Part shown: positions 1-5,340 of the stretch, in pieces | Numbering within the stretch: the first letter of the stretch is position 1 | How the letters are laid out: every line of letters starts with the position of its first letter | Assembly: GCA_938091275.1 (NCBI GenBank) | Contig: CALKMY010000112.1 | Location: 1 to 6,721 of the forward strand | Direction of reading: 5' to 3' | Origin: Candidatus Nanopelagicales bacterium | GTDB lineage: Bacteria; Actinomycetota; Actinomycetes; S36-B12 | DNA: 6,721 nucleotides | The notes under the pieces: generated by a model | The model's input: the letters and a program-made list of their open reading frames with translations, nothing else | What the model was told of the DNA's origin: nothing | Database searches by the model: none | Made by a program: the position numbers and the translations under genes

Positions 1-8
1 GCCAATGG

Positions 9-29
9 GCCGAAGAGCAACGCCTCGGC
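9..29 (-). terminator. Weak terminator-like hairpin after the VKOR gene
   Basis: Read on the minus strand, a 7-bp stem (arms at 29-23 and 15-9, one G-U pair in RNA, 7-nt loop) begins 2 nt after the VKOR stop codon. No T-run follows, so it is at best a U-tract-less terminator of the kind common in high-GC bacteria. Its position directly after the last gene of the operon is the main support. Confidence 0.27.
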
Positions 30-31
30 GG

Positions 32-616
32 CTAGTTACCCAGCCAGAAGTCCATCCACCGGATGAAGATCAAAGCGAGCACGACAAGGTAACTCGCGCC
101 AATGAGAACCCAACGCAAAGACCCCACCGTTTGGGCAACCGCCCCTGGCCCGGCCCGGCCACTCAATCGCCCAGCCGCGGCGTTGTCCGCAGTCACTATC
201 CAAAACACCGGGATGGTGGACGCCCAGACGACCATGCACCACGGGCACAGCGCACCGATCACATACAGGCTCTGCGTGATCAGCCAGATGGCGAAACCAA
301 ACCCGAAGAGCGCTCCGAGGTTTAGCCCCAGCCACACCCATCGCGGCAATTCGACCTTGGACAGCAACAAAACGCCCATAGAAATAACGACGGGAAAACC
401 AATCAGTCCCAGGATGGGATTGGGGAAACCGAAAGCCGATGCCTGATCGGTCGTGATGATGGAGCCACAGGACAGCACCGGGTTGATGTCACATTCGGGA
501 ATGTAGTTCGGGTCCGCCGTGACGGCGATCTTCTCCAGGGTCAACTCGAAAGCGGCCAGCAGGCCGAAGAAACCCCCGACGATCAAGACCCAGGGCGTCA
601 CCCGATACGAACTCAC
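32..616 (-). CDS. Vitamin K epoxide reductase (VKOR) family membrane protein
   Basis: Integral membrane thiol-disulfide oxidoreductase of 194 aa. In bacteria this family passes electrons from a periplasmic DsbA-like protein to membrane quinone and so drives disulfide formation in secreted proteins. Visible features: about five hydrophobic segments (roughly residues 8-27, 64-86, 93-114, 117-141, 167-188), the loop cysteine pair C42/C50 in ECDINPVLSCGS (C-x7-C spacing as in actinobacterial VKORs), the motif FGFPNPILGLIGFP, and the active-site CPWC (C124/C127). The start chosen is GTG at 616: it overlaps the stop of the upstream gene as GTGA, and the 38 codons further upstream in this frame encode an Arg-rich, non-membrane stretch lying inside the previous gene. 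No thioredoxin or DsbA domain is fused and none is encoded nearby, so the partner must lie elsewhere. Last gene of a three-gene operon. Confidence 0.93.
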   Translation of the reverse strand: MSSYRVTPWVLIVGGFFGLLAAFELTLEKIAVTADPNYIPECDINPVLSCGSIITTDQASAFGFPNPILGLIGFPVVISMGVLLLSKVELPRWVWLGLNLGALFGFGFAIWLITQSLYVIGALCPWCMVVWASTIPVFWIVTADNAAAGRLSGRAGPGAVAQTVGSLRWVLIGASYLVVLALIFIRWMDFWLGN

Positions 617-1827
617 GTTACGACGATATCTCGCAGTGCGGCAATCAGCCGATCGACGTCGCTCTCGTCGGTGTAGGGGGCCAAACCCGCGCGGATCGCA
701 CCACCAGAGCCCAGGCCGAGCGATCGACACGGCTCGTATGCGTAGAACGAGCCCGCCGGAGCGTTGATCTGCTTGTCGGCCAAGCGATGCGCCACCTCAG
801 CGCTGTCCCATCCGTCGAAGGTGAAGAACTCCGTCGGGGTCCGTCGTTGAGCGTGTGCGTACATGGTGATTCCCGGAAGATCCTCCAAGGCGCTGCGCAG
901 CCGAGCGTGCAGGTGATCCTCGTGCTGGGCGAGCGCGGTCATGGAGCGGACCAGACGATCGCGACGAGTCATTGACGTCTCCCCGCCCGGCACCAGATCC
1001 GCCAGTACGTCAACGGCGGCGATGAGCCCCGCCAGCAGCTCGTACGGCAGGGTGCCGAGTTCGAATCGTTCGGGAACCTGCTCGGTGCTCGGCGCCAACT
1101 TGTCCGGGTGCAACGACTCCCACACAGCGCTGGACGCGGCAATGATCCCCAGGTGCGGTCCGAGGAACTTGTACGCCGAACACGCGTAGAAATCAGCGCC
1201 GATCTGTTCGACGTCGATCGGCGCGTGGGCCGTGAGGTGGACACCGTCGACGAAGAACAGTGCGTTCACCGCGTGCGCGGCCTCGGCGATCGCTGGGAGA
1301 TCGGGACGGGTTCCCACGACGTTGGATGCTCCGGTGACGGACACCAGGCGCGTGTTATCGGTTATTTGATCCACGATGTGACTGGTCGGCAGTTCGCCCG
1401 TGGTCGGGTCGAGTCGAGCCCACGCCACCTCGGCGCCGGCCTTCTCGGCATACGTCACCCACGGGCGGACGTTGGCGTCGTGATCAAGATCGGTCACCAC
1501 CACGCGGTCGCCGGGACCCCAATCGTTCGCCAGAGTCCGGGCCACCATGAACGTCGCTTCGGTCATGCTCCGAGCAAACACAACGCCCGCGGGGTCGCAC
1601 CCGAGGAGTTCGGCAGCCGCGCGTCGCGACCCGACCACGATTGATTCGGCGTTGCGTTCCGATTGGGTCATGGTGCCGCGGTTGGACAACGGCTCGGTCA
1701 TCGCCATGCGCATCGCCTCAGCCACGACATCGGGGAGTTGAGTTCCTCCCGGCCCGTCGAAGAAGGCAACCCCGGAGGCCAACGCGGGCATACGGGCTCG
1801 TATCCGGGCAACGTCGAAGTCGTTCAT
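613..1827 (-). CDS. Class V aminotransferase-fold PLP enzyme, cysteine desulfurase-like (VC1184-type)
   Basis: Predicted cytoplasmic PLP-dependent enzyme of 404 aa, full length for fold type I class V. Visible features: the N-terminal FDGPGGTQ phosphate/substrate region (23-30), H116 in TDLDHDANVRPW (stacks on the cofactor), D194 and H197 in VDGVHLTAH (cofactor ring nitrogen), K220 in SAYKFLGPH as Schiff-base lysine, and R379 in IRAGLAPYTDESDVDRL as substrate-carboxylate arginine. Where SufS has its GHHC catalytic cysteine, this protein reads GSFYAYE (359-365). The nearest cysteine, C367, is displaced, so desulfurase activity should not be assumed. This layout matches the cysteine-desulfurase-like VC1184 subfamily, whose substrate I do not know. 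The ATG at 1827 is chosen because it overlaps the methyltransferase stop as ATGA; an ATG 7 codons upstream is possible but lies inside that gene. The end overlaps the VKOR start by 4 nt. Confidence 0.92.
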   Translation of the reverse strand: MNDFDVARIRARMPALASGVAFFDGPGGTQLPDVVAEAMRMAMTEPLSNRGTMTQSERNAESIVVGSRRAAAELLGCDPAGVVFARSMTEATFMVARTLANDWGPGDRVVVTDLDHDANVRPWVTYAEKAGAEVAWARLDPTTGELPTSHIVDQITDNTRLVSVTGASNVVGTRPDLPAIAEAAHAVNALFFVDGVHLTAHAPIDVEQIGADFYACSAYKFLGPHLGIIAASSAVWESLHPDKLAPSTEQVPERFELGTLPYELLAGLIAAVDVLADLVPGGETSMTRRDRLVRSMTALAQHEDHLHARLRSALEDLPGITMYAHAQRRTPTEFFTFDGWDSAEVAHRLADKQINAPAGSFYAYEPCRSLGLGSGGAIRAGLAPYTDESDVDRLIAALRDIVVT

Positions 1828-2627
1828 ACGTCCCACCACAGTGTGCACACCTCGCGGGGTGTGGCGTCGAGGTCCTGTATTAGTGCAGCGGCAACTTCCG
1901 CGTCCCGATCTTCACTCAGGCAGAGGCGGATCCGGGCGAAGCGCACCCGCTCTTCCATCGGTAAGGACACGCGCTGGCCCCACGTTTCATCCGTCCACAC
2001 ATCGAGGTGTGCATCGAAACCCAGCGCCCTGGCGATGTCGGCCAATTGGTGGGCCGTCGGTGTGGTGGGCCGGTCGAGATCCCAGAACTTCTTCCACAGT
2101 GGGCTCATGTTGCTCAGCGGGTGCGTCATGGGCAGTTCGAGAACCACGCGGCCTCGCGCGTGGTCGTTTAGAGCCTGCAGAAAGGGAACGATCGCGGCTA
2201 CGTTGAAGGCGACGTGGTGACACACCACGACGTCAGCCACCGGAACATCAGCGGCGACATCCGGCCACGAGCCACGGAACTCCTGGTGCTGCACTCCACG
2301 TTTCGCCGCCGCCTCGGCGTACGCGTCGAGCATCTCCTGCGCGTGGTCGAGGGCGTAGAAGACCTCTGCGGGCGGCGCCAGAGCGAAGGACGCTCGCCCG
2401 CCGCCGGAACCAACATCGAGGACACTTCCGCCAGCCGGAACGGCCTCCCGCGCTCGATCGTGCGACACCGAGTCGGCTATCTCATCCCCAACGGTGAACA
2501 TCGCGACCGGATGAACCCACGGTTCCTGCGACGCCTGCTTGAGGATGTAGTCGGGAATGGCCCACGCTTCGAGATCGCTGCGCCATTGACTCGCCAGTTC
2601 GACGATCTCGGTGGGCGCCTCAGTCAT
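1824..2627 (-). CDS. Class I SAM-dependent methyltransferase
   Basis: 267-aa soluble protein. The SAM-binding motif I is VLDVGSGGGRAS (69-80), followed by the acidic residue D94 in YALDHAQEML that should hold the ribose hydroxyls, and the post-motif strand ADVVVCHHVAFNV (131-143). The N-terminal part, with IPDYILKQASQEPWVHPVAMF (24-44), matches the cap region of an actinobacterial Methyltransf_11/25-like family annotated only generically; the methyl acceptor cannot be read from sequence. The start is ATG at 2627: it lies 7 nt after a TAGCGT -10 box and there is no Shine-Dalgarno, which fits a leaderless mRNA. The open frame continues 32 codons upstream, but that stretch is Arg/Ala-rich and covers the promoter. 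First gene of the operon with the PLP enzyme and VKOR. Confidence 0.9.
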   Translation of the reverse strand: MTEAPTEIVELASQWRSDLEAWAIPDYILKQASQEPWVHPVAMFTVGDEIADSVSHDRAREAVPAGGSVLDVGSGGGRASFALAPPAEVFYALDHAQEMLDAYAEAAAKRGVQHQEFRGSWPDVAADVPVADVVVCHHVAFNVAAIVPFLQALNDHARGRVVLELPMTHPLSNMSPLWKKFWDLDRPTTPTAHQLADIARALGFDAHLDVWTDETWGQRVSLPMEERVRFARIRLCLSEDRDAEVAAALIQDLDATPREVCTLWWDV

Positions 2628-2634
2628 AGGAGCG

Positions 2635-2640
2635 ACGCTA
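2635..2640 (-). promoter_or_regulatory. -10 box of the methyltransferase operon (leaderless)
   Basis: TAGCGT on the minus strand fits the actinobacterial -10 consensus TANNNT and ends 7 nt before the ATG at 2627. This places the transcription start at or next to the start codon. No convincing -35 box is visible. Confidence 0.6.
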
Positions 2641-2692
2641 GCCGAGCCAGCCGCTGCTCCACGCGCCGGCAAGCGCGCATCGCTCACCCGAC

Positions 2693-2698
2693 TATCGT
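2693..2698 (+). promoter_or_regulatory. -10 box of the DUF3159 gene (leaderless)
   Basis: TATCGT (TANNNT) ends exactly 6 nt before the GTG at 2705, the spacing expected when transcription starts on the first base of the start codon. No Shine-Dalgarno or clear -35 box is present. It is divergent from the operon promoter at 2635-2640, about 52 bp away. Confidence 0.62.
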
Positions 2699-2704
2699 GC
2701 CTCC

Positions 2705-3445
2705 GTGCCCGCCGGACCTTCACCTGATTCGTCTGATCCTTCCGAGCCCTCCGAGCCCTCTCACGGCTCCGATAGCTCGGGCTCCGCCGCAGACGACAAG
2801 CACCCCATTAAGACTCTTATCGGGGGGGCCCGCGGAGCTCTGGAGAGCATCCTGCCGCCGGTGGTCTTCGTGGCCGTGTACTCCGCGCTGTCGAGCAGTA
2901 ACGAGGACGCGCTGACCTACGCGATCGTTGCGGCGCTCATTCTGGCTGTCTTCTTCGGCGGTTGGCGGCTCCTCGAGCGCAAGAGACCCACGCGGGTCAT
3001 CGGGGCGATCCTGGTGGTGGCCCTCGGCGCCTACTTCGCCGCCCGCACCGGCAGTGCCGCCGCGTTCTTCTGGCCTCGCGTGCTGTTGAACGTGTTGTCC
3101 GCGTTGGCTTTCGTCATCGGCAACTTCGTTCGGTGGCCGTTGCTCGGCGTGATTGTCGGACCGATCATGGGCACCGGAATGCGTTGGCGTCGAGACCCCG
3201 TCCTCGTGCGCGCCTACGCCCGCGGCTCATGGCTGTGGGTGTTGCTGAACCTGGTCCGGGCGGCGATCCTGCTCCCCCTCATCGCGAACGACGCACTGTG
3301 GGGGCTGGCGGCGTCGGGTGCGTTCTTCTACGTCCTGGTGATCGGCACGATCCTGGGATCGTGGTTCATCATGAAGCGAGCCATCCCCGCCGATCATCCA
3401 GGTCTTCGTCACCCGGTCGGTGACCCGAAAAGCACGGACGAGTAG
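2705..3445 (+). CDS. DUF3159 family integral membrane protein
   Basis: 246-aa polytopic membrane protein. The N-terminus (1-33) is a disordered, acidic Ser/Pro/Asp stretch with a short SEP repeat. Residues 36-49 (KTLIGGARGALESI) open the DUF3159 domain, followed by hydrophobic segments at about 50-63, 70-86, 97-113, 119-141, 144-157, 174-193 and 201-222. Recognisable family features are the start GGxRGxxES, the RTG...FFWPRVLLN stretch (114-129) and the WRRDPVLVRAYARGSWLW segment (161-178), where conserved positive charges precede a helix. The domain is frequent in Actinomycetota and has no established function. The GTG start is fixed by the -10 box 6 nt upstream. The gene stands alone, divergent from the methyltransferase operon and followed by a structured intergenic region. 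Confidence 0.88.
   Translation: MPAGPSPDSSDPSEPSEPSHGSDSSGSAADDKHPIKTLIGGARGALESILPPVVFVAVYSALSSSNEDALTYAIVAALILAVFFGGWRLLERKRPTRVIGAILVVALGAYFAARTGSAAAFFWPRVLLNVLSALAFVIGNFVRWPLLGVIVGPIMGTGMRWRRDPVLVRAYARGSWLWVLLNLVRAAILLPLIANDALWGLAASGAFFYVLVIGTILGSWFIMKRAIPADHPGLRHPVGDPKSTDE
3405..3429 (+). terminator. Terminator-like hairpin at the end of the DUF3159 gene
   Basis: The arms TTCGTCACC (3405-3413) and GGTGAC plus GAA (3419-3424 and 3427-3429, with a 2-nt bulge) form a stem of about 9 bp around a 5-nt loop. It lies inside the last codons of the gene, and only AAAA, not a T-run, follows. It could end or protect the DUF3159 transcript, or be chance pairing in GC-rich coding sequence. Confidence 0.25.
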
Positions 3446-3470
3446 GACAACGACAGGTTCAATCAGCGCT

Positions 3471-3616
3471 CAGTGCGCCCTCGCGCGGCCTATCGCCCAG
3501 GTTCGGTCCGATATCTCTGGTGGCGACTCGGGAGCCTCGCGTGTTCTCCCTCGTAGGTAGGCCAGGTCTAGCGCGAGGCCCCGGGTCCGCTTGTCATCCA
3601 TAGCTAGGGCGCACTG
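3471..3616 (+). ncRNA. Candidate structured RNA (leader or small RNA) of about 146 nt
   Basis: This covers most of the 198-nt gene-free stretch 3446-3643. The outer stem is a perfect 11-bp inverted repeat, CAGTGCGCCCT (3471-3481) with AGGGCGCACTG (3606-3616). Directly inside, CCTCGCGC (3479-3486) pairs with GCGCGAGG (3571-3578), continued by GGCCTA (3487-3492) with TAGGCC (3558-3563) across a 7-nt bulge. The two outer helices compete for 3479-3481. Further in, TCGCC+CAG (3493-3500) pairs with CTG+GGCGA (3517-3519, 3522-3526), and GGGAG (3530-3534) with CTCCC (3546-3550). Nearly all of 3471-3500 is therefore paired, in a multi-helix layout typical of structured RNA. The strand is assumed from the downstream gene, which starts 27 nt later. 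No Rfam family was recognised by eye. Confidence 0.42.
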
Positions 3617-3643
3617 CGCCACCATTCGTCCGATACGCCCTGT

Positions 3644-4789
3644 GTGAAGACTCTGTGGCGTTGGACGGTCGCGATCACCGCCATTCCCGTGGCCCTCACC
3701 GGCGTCCTGTCGTCCGCTCAGGCATCTTCCCCAGTTGCATCAGTGCCCGCCGCTGTTCCCGCCGCTGTGCCCGGGTCGACGCCGTCATCCTTGAGCTACT
3801 CCCAGATTCGTACCGAACTCGTCACCGCTTCACGTGCGCTCACCGACGCGCAAGAGGTCGTGACCGCAGCCAGAAGCGACAGCACGGCCGCCACGATCGC
3901 TGTGGCCGAAGCCAACAAAGACGTCGCATCGGCCGAGGAGACACTTGTTCAGGCCCTGCGCGTTTTGGATCTCACATCGTCCAGTGCGACCGTTGCGCAA
4001 CAACAGTTGGATGAGCGGGCGCGGACGATGTATATCGGCGGTGGCGACGCACCGGGTCTGTCGGATGTCTTGTTGACGTCAACGGACACCGGCAGCCTCA
4101 CCCAAGCACTGGCAGATCGTGAATTCCTCAAGACCACCAGCCGAACCGCCGCTACCGGAGTGGAAGCCTCACAACGTGCCGTGGCCGAGGCAGAGGCCAG
4201 CGTGGATGCCCGCGAGGCCGATGTCGCTCTCGCGCGGGCTACCGCCGATGCCGCGGAGATGAACCGAGTCGCAGCCGAGGAGGCCGTGGACGATGCACTC
4301 GATGCCGTGGACGATGCACGCTCCTACGTTCAGCAGTTGCTGCAGGCAAGTTCGCGTGACAACTCGCGCGACTACCGAAAGATCGAAGGCTGCGGCGATT
4401 GGCTCACCAAGCTGCTCGCCCGCGCGGGTTTCGACGGTGAGAATCTGCGCGAGGCGTGGGCCATCGTGATGCGCGAAAGCGGCGGCAACGAGGACGCCAT
4501 CAGCGTCACTAACGATCTCGGTCTCTTCCAGATCAACACTTTCGCGTGGAGCGGCCAAGACTGGTTCAACAGGGAACTGTTACTCACCCGCGAATACAAC
4601 GCCCAGGTGGCGCTGATGCTGTCGCAGGGTGGCAAATCCTGGTACGCCTGGGGGCTCGACGGTCAAGGCCGACTGAACCCGGGGGCTTACGTGAACTCCG
4701 GATGGAGCGACGAGCAGATCAATGGCCTGCTCGACCGCTACCTCCGGTGGTACAAGTCCTACCCGTGTCGGCCCGCCTACGAGGCCTGA
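3644..4789 (+). CDS. Secreted coiled-coil protein with C-terminal lysozyme-like transglycosylase domain
   Basis: 381-aa exported protein probably acting on peptidoglycan. Residues 1-27 form a signal peptide (positive N-region, hydrophobic core at 8-22, likely cleavage after AQA27). A Pro/Ala/Val-rich linker (30-48) follows. Residues 52-236 are a long Ala/Glu/Asp-rich coiled coil interrupted by MYIGGGDAPGLSDVLLTS (129-146), the hinge pattern seen in RipA/PcsB/CwlO-type hydrolases. Residues 250-375 form the catalytic part: E278 in IVMRESGGN is the expected general acid of the goose-lysozyme/SLT fold, followed by NDLGLFQIN (290-298) and KSWYAWG (331-337). C250 and C375 flank the domain and could form a disulfide. 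The coiled coil probably controls or localises the enzyme. The start is the GTG at 3644: the frame is blocked by a stop at 3605 and the signal peptide begins here. No clear Shine-Dalgarno or TANNNT box precedes it; the region upstream is the structured stretch. Confidence 0.9.
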   Translation: MKTLWRWTVAITAIPVALTGVLSSAQASSPVASVPAAVPAAVPGSTPSSLSYSQIRTELVTASRALTDAQEVVTAARSDSTAATIAVAEANKDVASAEETLVQALRVLDLTSSSATVAQQQLDERARTMYIGGGDAPGLSDVLLTSTDTGSLTQALADREFLKTTSRTAATGVEASQRAVAEAEASVDAREADVALARATADAAEMNRVAAEEAVDDALDAVDDARSYVQQLLQASSRDNSRDYRKIEGCGDWLTKLLARAGFDGENLREAWAIVMRESGGNEDAISVTNDLGLFQINTFAWSGQDWFNRELLLTREYNAQVALMLSQGGKSWYAWGLDGQGRLNPGAYVNSGWSDEQINGLLDRYLRWYKSYPCRPAYEA

Positions 4790-4797
4790 CCGACACG
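4764..4797. terminator. Hairpin between convergent genes, overlapping a stop codon
   Basis: CGTGTCGG (4764-4771) pairs perfectly with CCGACACG (4790-4797). Inside its 18-nt loop a second short stem, GCCT/AGGC (4775-4778, 4782-4785), can form. The hairpin includes the stop codon of the transglycosylase gene and begins 12 nt past the stop of the opposing SHOCT gene, so it could stop transcripts from both sides. No T-run is present on either strand. Confidence 0.5.
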
Positions 4798-4809
4798 ACG
4801 ATCACATCA

Positions 4810-5193
4810 TCAGCCCGACGCGAGTGCCTTGGCCTTGAGCTGATCGAACTCCTCCTGGGAAATCGTTCCCGCATCCAGGAGTGCTTTCGCTGATGCGATC
4901 TGGTCTGCAGGAGAGACGCTGCCGACGGCGTTTTGAATGTATGCCTTCTGCGCCTCGTCTGCGGCCTGCATTTGGGCTTGACGTCGCTCGGCCATCGAGT
5001 TGCCACGGGCGATCAGATACACCAGGACGGTGATGGGCGGGAAAATGAGAAGGAAAATGATCCACACGGCCTTCTTGCCTCCGCCGATACCCTTGTCGGC
5101 GAACAAATCCATGACCACCATGAAGAAGACCATGAAGAACATGACCATGAAGAAGATGATCAGCAAGGACCACAGCACTTGACCAAAACCCAT
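4810..5193 (-). CDS. Small membrane protein with PLDc_N-type helix pair and C-terminal SHOCT domain
   Basis: 127-aa protein. Residues 7-30 form a first membrane helix made almost only of Met, Phe, Val, Leu and Ile. Residues 42-63 form a second helix, WIIFLLIFPPITVLVYLIAR, with the Pro-rich centre and YLIxRG ending of the PLDc_N (cardiolipin synthase N-terminal) type. A charged linker rich in Gln/Ala (66-92) leads to a SHOCT domain at about 96-124 (ADQIASAKALLDAGTISQEEF and on). Together this is the usual actinobacterial SHOCT membrane protein, normally 120-130 aa, with no assigned biochemical role; SHOCT modules are thought to mediate oligomerisation. The ATG at 5193 has a good ribosome binding site (AAAGG, 5204-5200) 6 nt upstream. 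Monocistronic, convergent with the transglycosylase gene. Confidence 0.9.
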   Translation of the reverse strand: MGFGQVLWSLLIIFFMVMFFMVFFMVVMDLFADKGIGGGKKAVWIIFLLIFPPITVLVYLIARGNSMAERRQAQMQAADEAQKAYIQNAVGSVSPADQIASAKALLDAGTISQEEFDQLKAKALASG

Positions 5194-5199
5194 GACAAA

Positions 5200-5204
5200 C
5201 CTTT
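5200..5204 (-). promoter_or_regulatory. Ribosome binding site of the SHOCT gene
   Basis: AAAGG on the minus strand lies 6 nt before the ATG at 5193 and fixes the start. Together with the -10 candidate further upstream it shows that this gene, unlike several neighbours, has a leadered mRNA. Confidence 0.65.
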
Positions 5205-5219
5205 CGTTGAGAGAACTCC

Positions 5220-5225
5220 ACCCTA
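5220..5225 (-). promoter_or_regulatory. Candidate -10 box of the SHOCT gene
   Basis: TAGGGT on the minus strand fits TANNNT and would start transcription about 20 nt before the ATG at 5193, leaving room for the AAAGG site. It overlaps the first copy of the 12-bp tandem repeat. No good -35 box is seen. Confidence 0.4.
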
Positions 5226-5257
5226 CTCATCGACCTACTCATCGACCTATACATGGA
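5222..5257. repeat. 12-bp tandem repeat, two perfect and one degenerate copy
   Basis: The unit CCTACTCATCGA occurs at 5222-5233 and 5234-5245, followed by a third copy at 5246-5257 matching 9 of 12 bases. On the minus strand it reads TCGATGAGTAGG. It lies in the gene-free stretch 5194-5340, just upstream of the SHOCT gene and overlapping its candidate -10 box, so it may be a repeated operator or a simple slippage repeat. Confidence 0.8.
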
Positions 5258-5328
5258 CCAAACCGTGCGTCACGCCACGGAAGAGGACCAGCGTCGACGT
5301 TGATGAAGCCGTGAGAACCTGCGGAATC

Positions 5329-5334
5329 TACGAT
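5329..5334 (+). promoter_or_regulatory. -10 box of the 56-aa gene (leaderless)
   Basis: TACGAT fits TANNNT and ends exactly 6 nt before the GTG at 5341, the same geometry as at the DUF3159 gene. No Shine-Dalgarno lies between. Confidence 0.5.
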
Positions 5335-5340
5335 GACCGT

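Noticed and set aside
617..730. Longer VKOR start inside the PLP-enzyme gene
   Set aside because: The extra 38 residues are Arg-rich shadow translation of the preceding gene; GTG 616 gives a normal-length VKOR and a GTGA overlap.
1108..1644. 178-aa plus-strand frame opposite the PLP enzyme
   Set aside because: Arg/His/Gly-rich antisense translation of a well-supported gene, with no ribosome binding site or TANNNT box seen.
2628..2723. A 32-codon N-terminal extension of the methyltransferase
   Set aside because: It would be Arg/Ala-rich, cover the TAGCGT promoter box and overlap the divergent gene. The family start and the leaderless geometry both favour ATG 2627.
2962..3423. 153-aa frame inside the DUF3159 gene
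   Set aside because: Arg/Pro-rich out-of-frame translation of a recognised membrane protein on the same strand.
3446..3643. c-di-AMP (ydaO/yuaA) riboswitch
   Set aside because: The location before a wall-lytic gene and short matches such as GGGAGCC (3530-3536) and TAGGTAGG (3554-3561) are suggestive. However, the conserved GGGTGAATCC-type segment and the 3' GACAGCTAACCTCG segment are not present by eye, so I do not call the family.
4802..5254. 150-aa minus-strand frame with its own ATG upstream of the SHOCT gene
   Set aside because: It is a shifted reading of the SHOCT gene, rich in His/Arg/Gly without recognisable features, while the other frame gives a clear two-helix plus SHOCT protein with a ribosome binding site.
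4933..5340. Upstream part of the long plus-strand frame ending at 5511
   Set aside because: This part is antisense to the SHOCT gene and has the His/Asp/Glu-rich composition of a shadow frame. Only the portion from 5341 has a promoter and good codon use.
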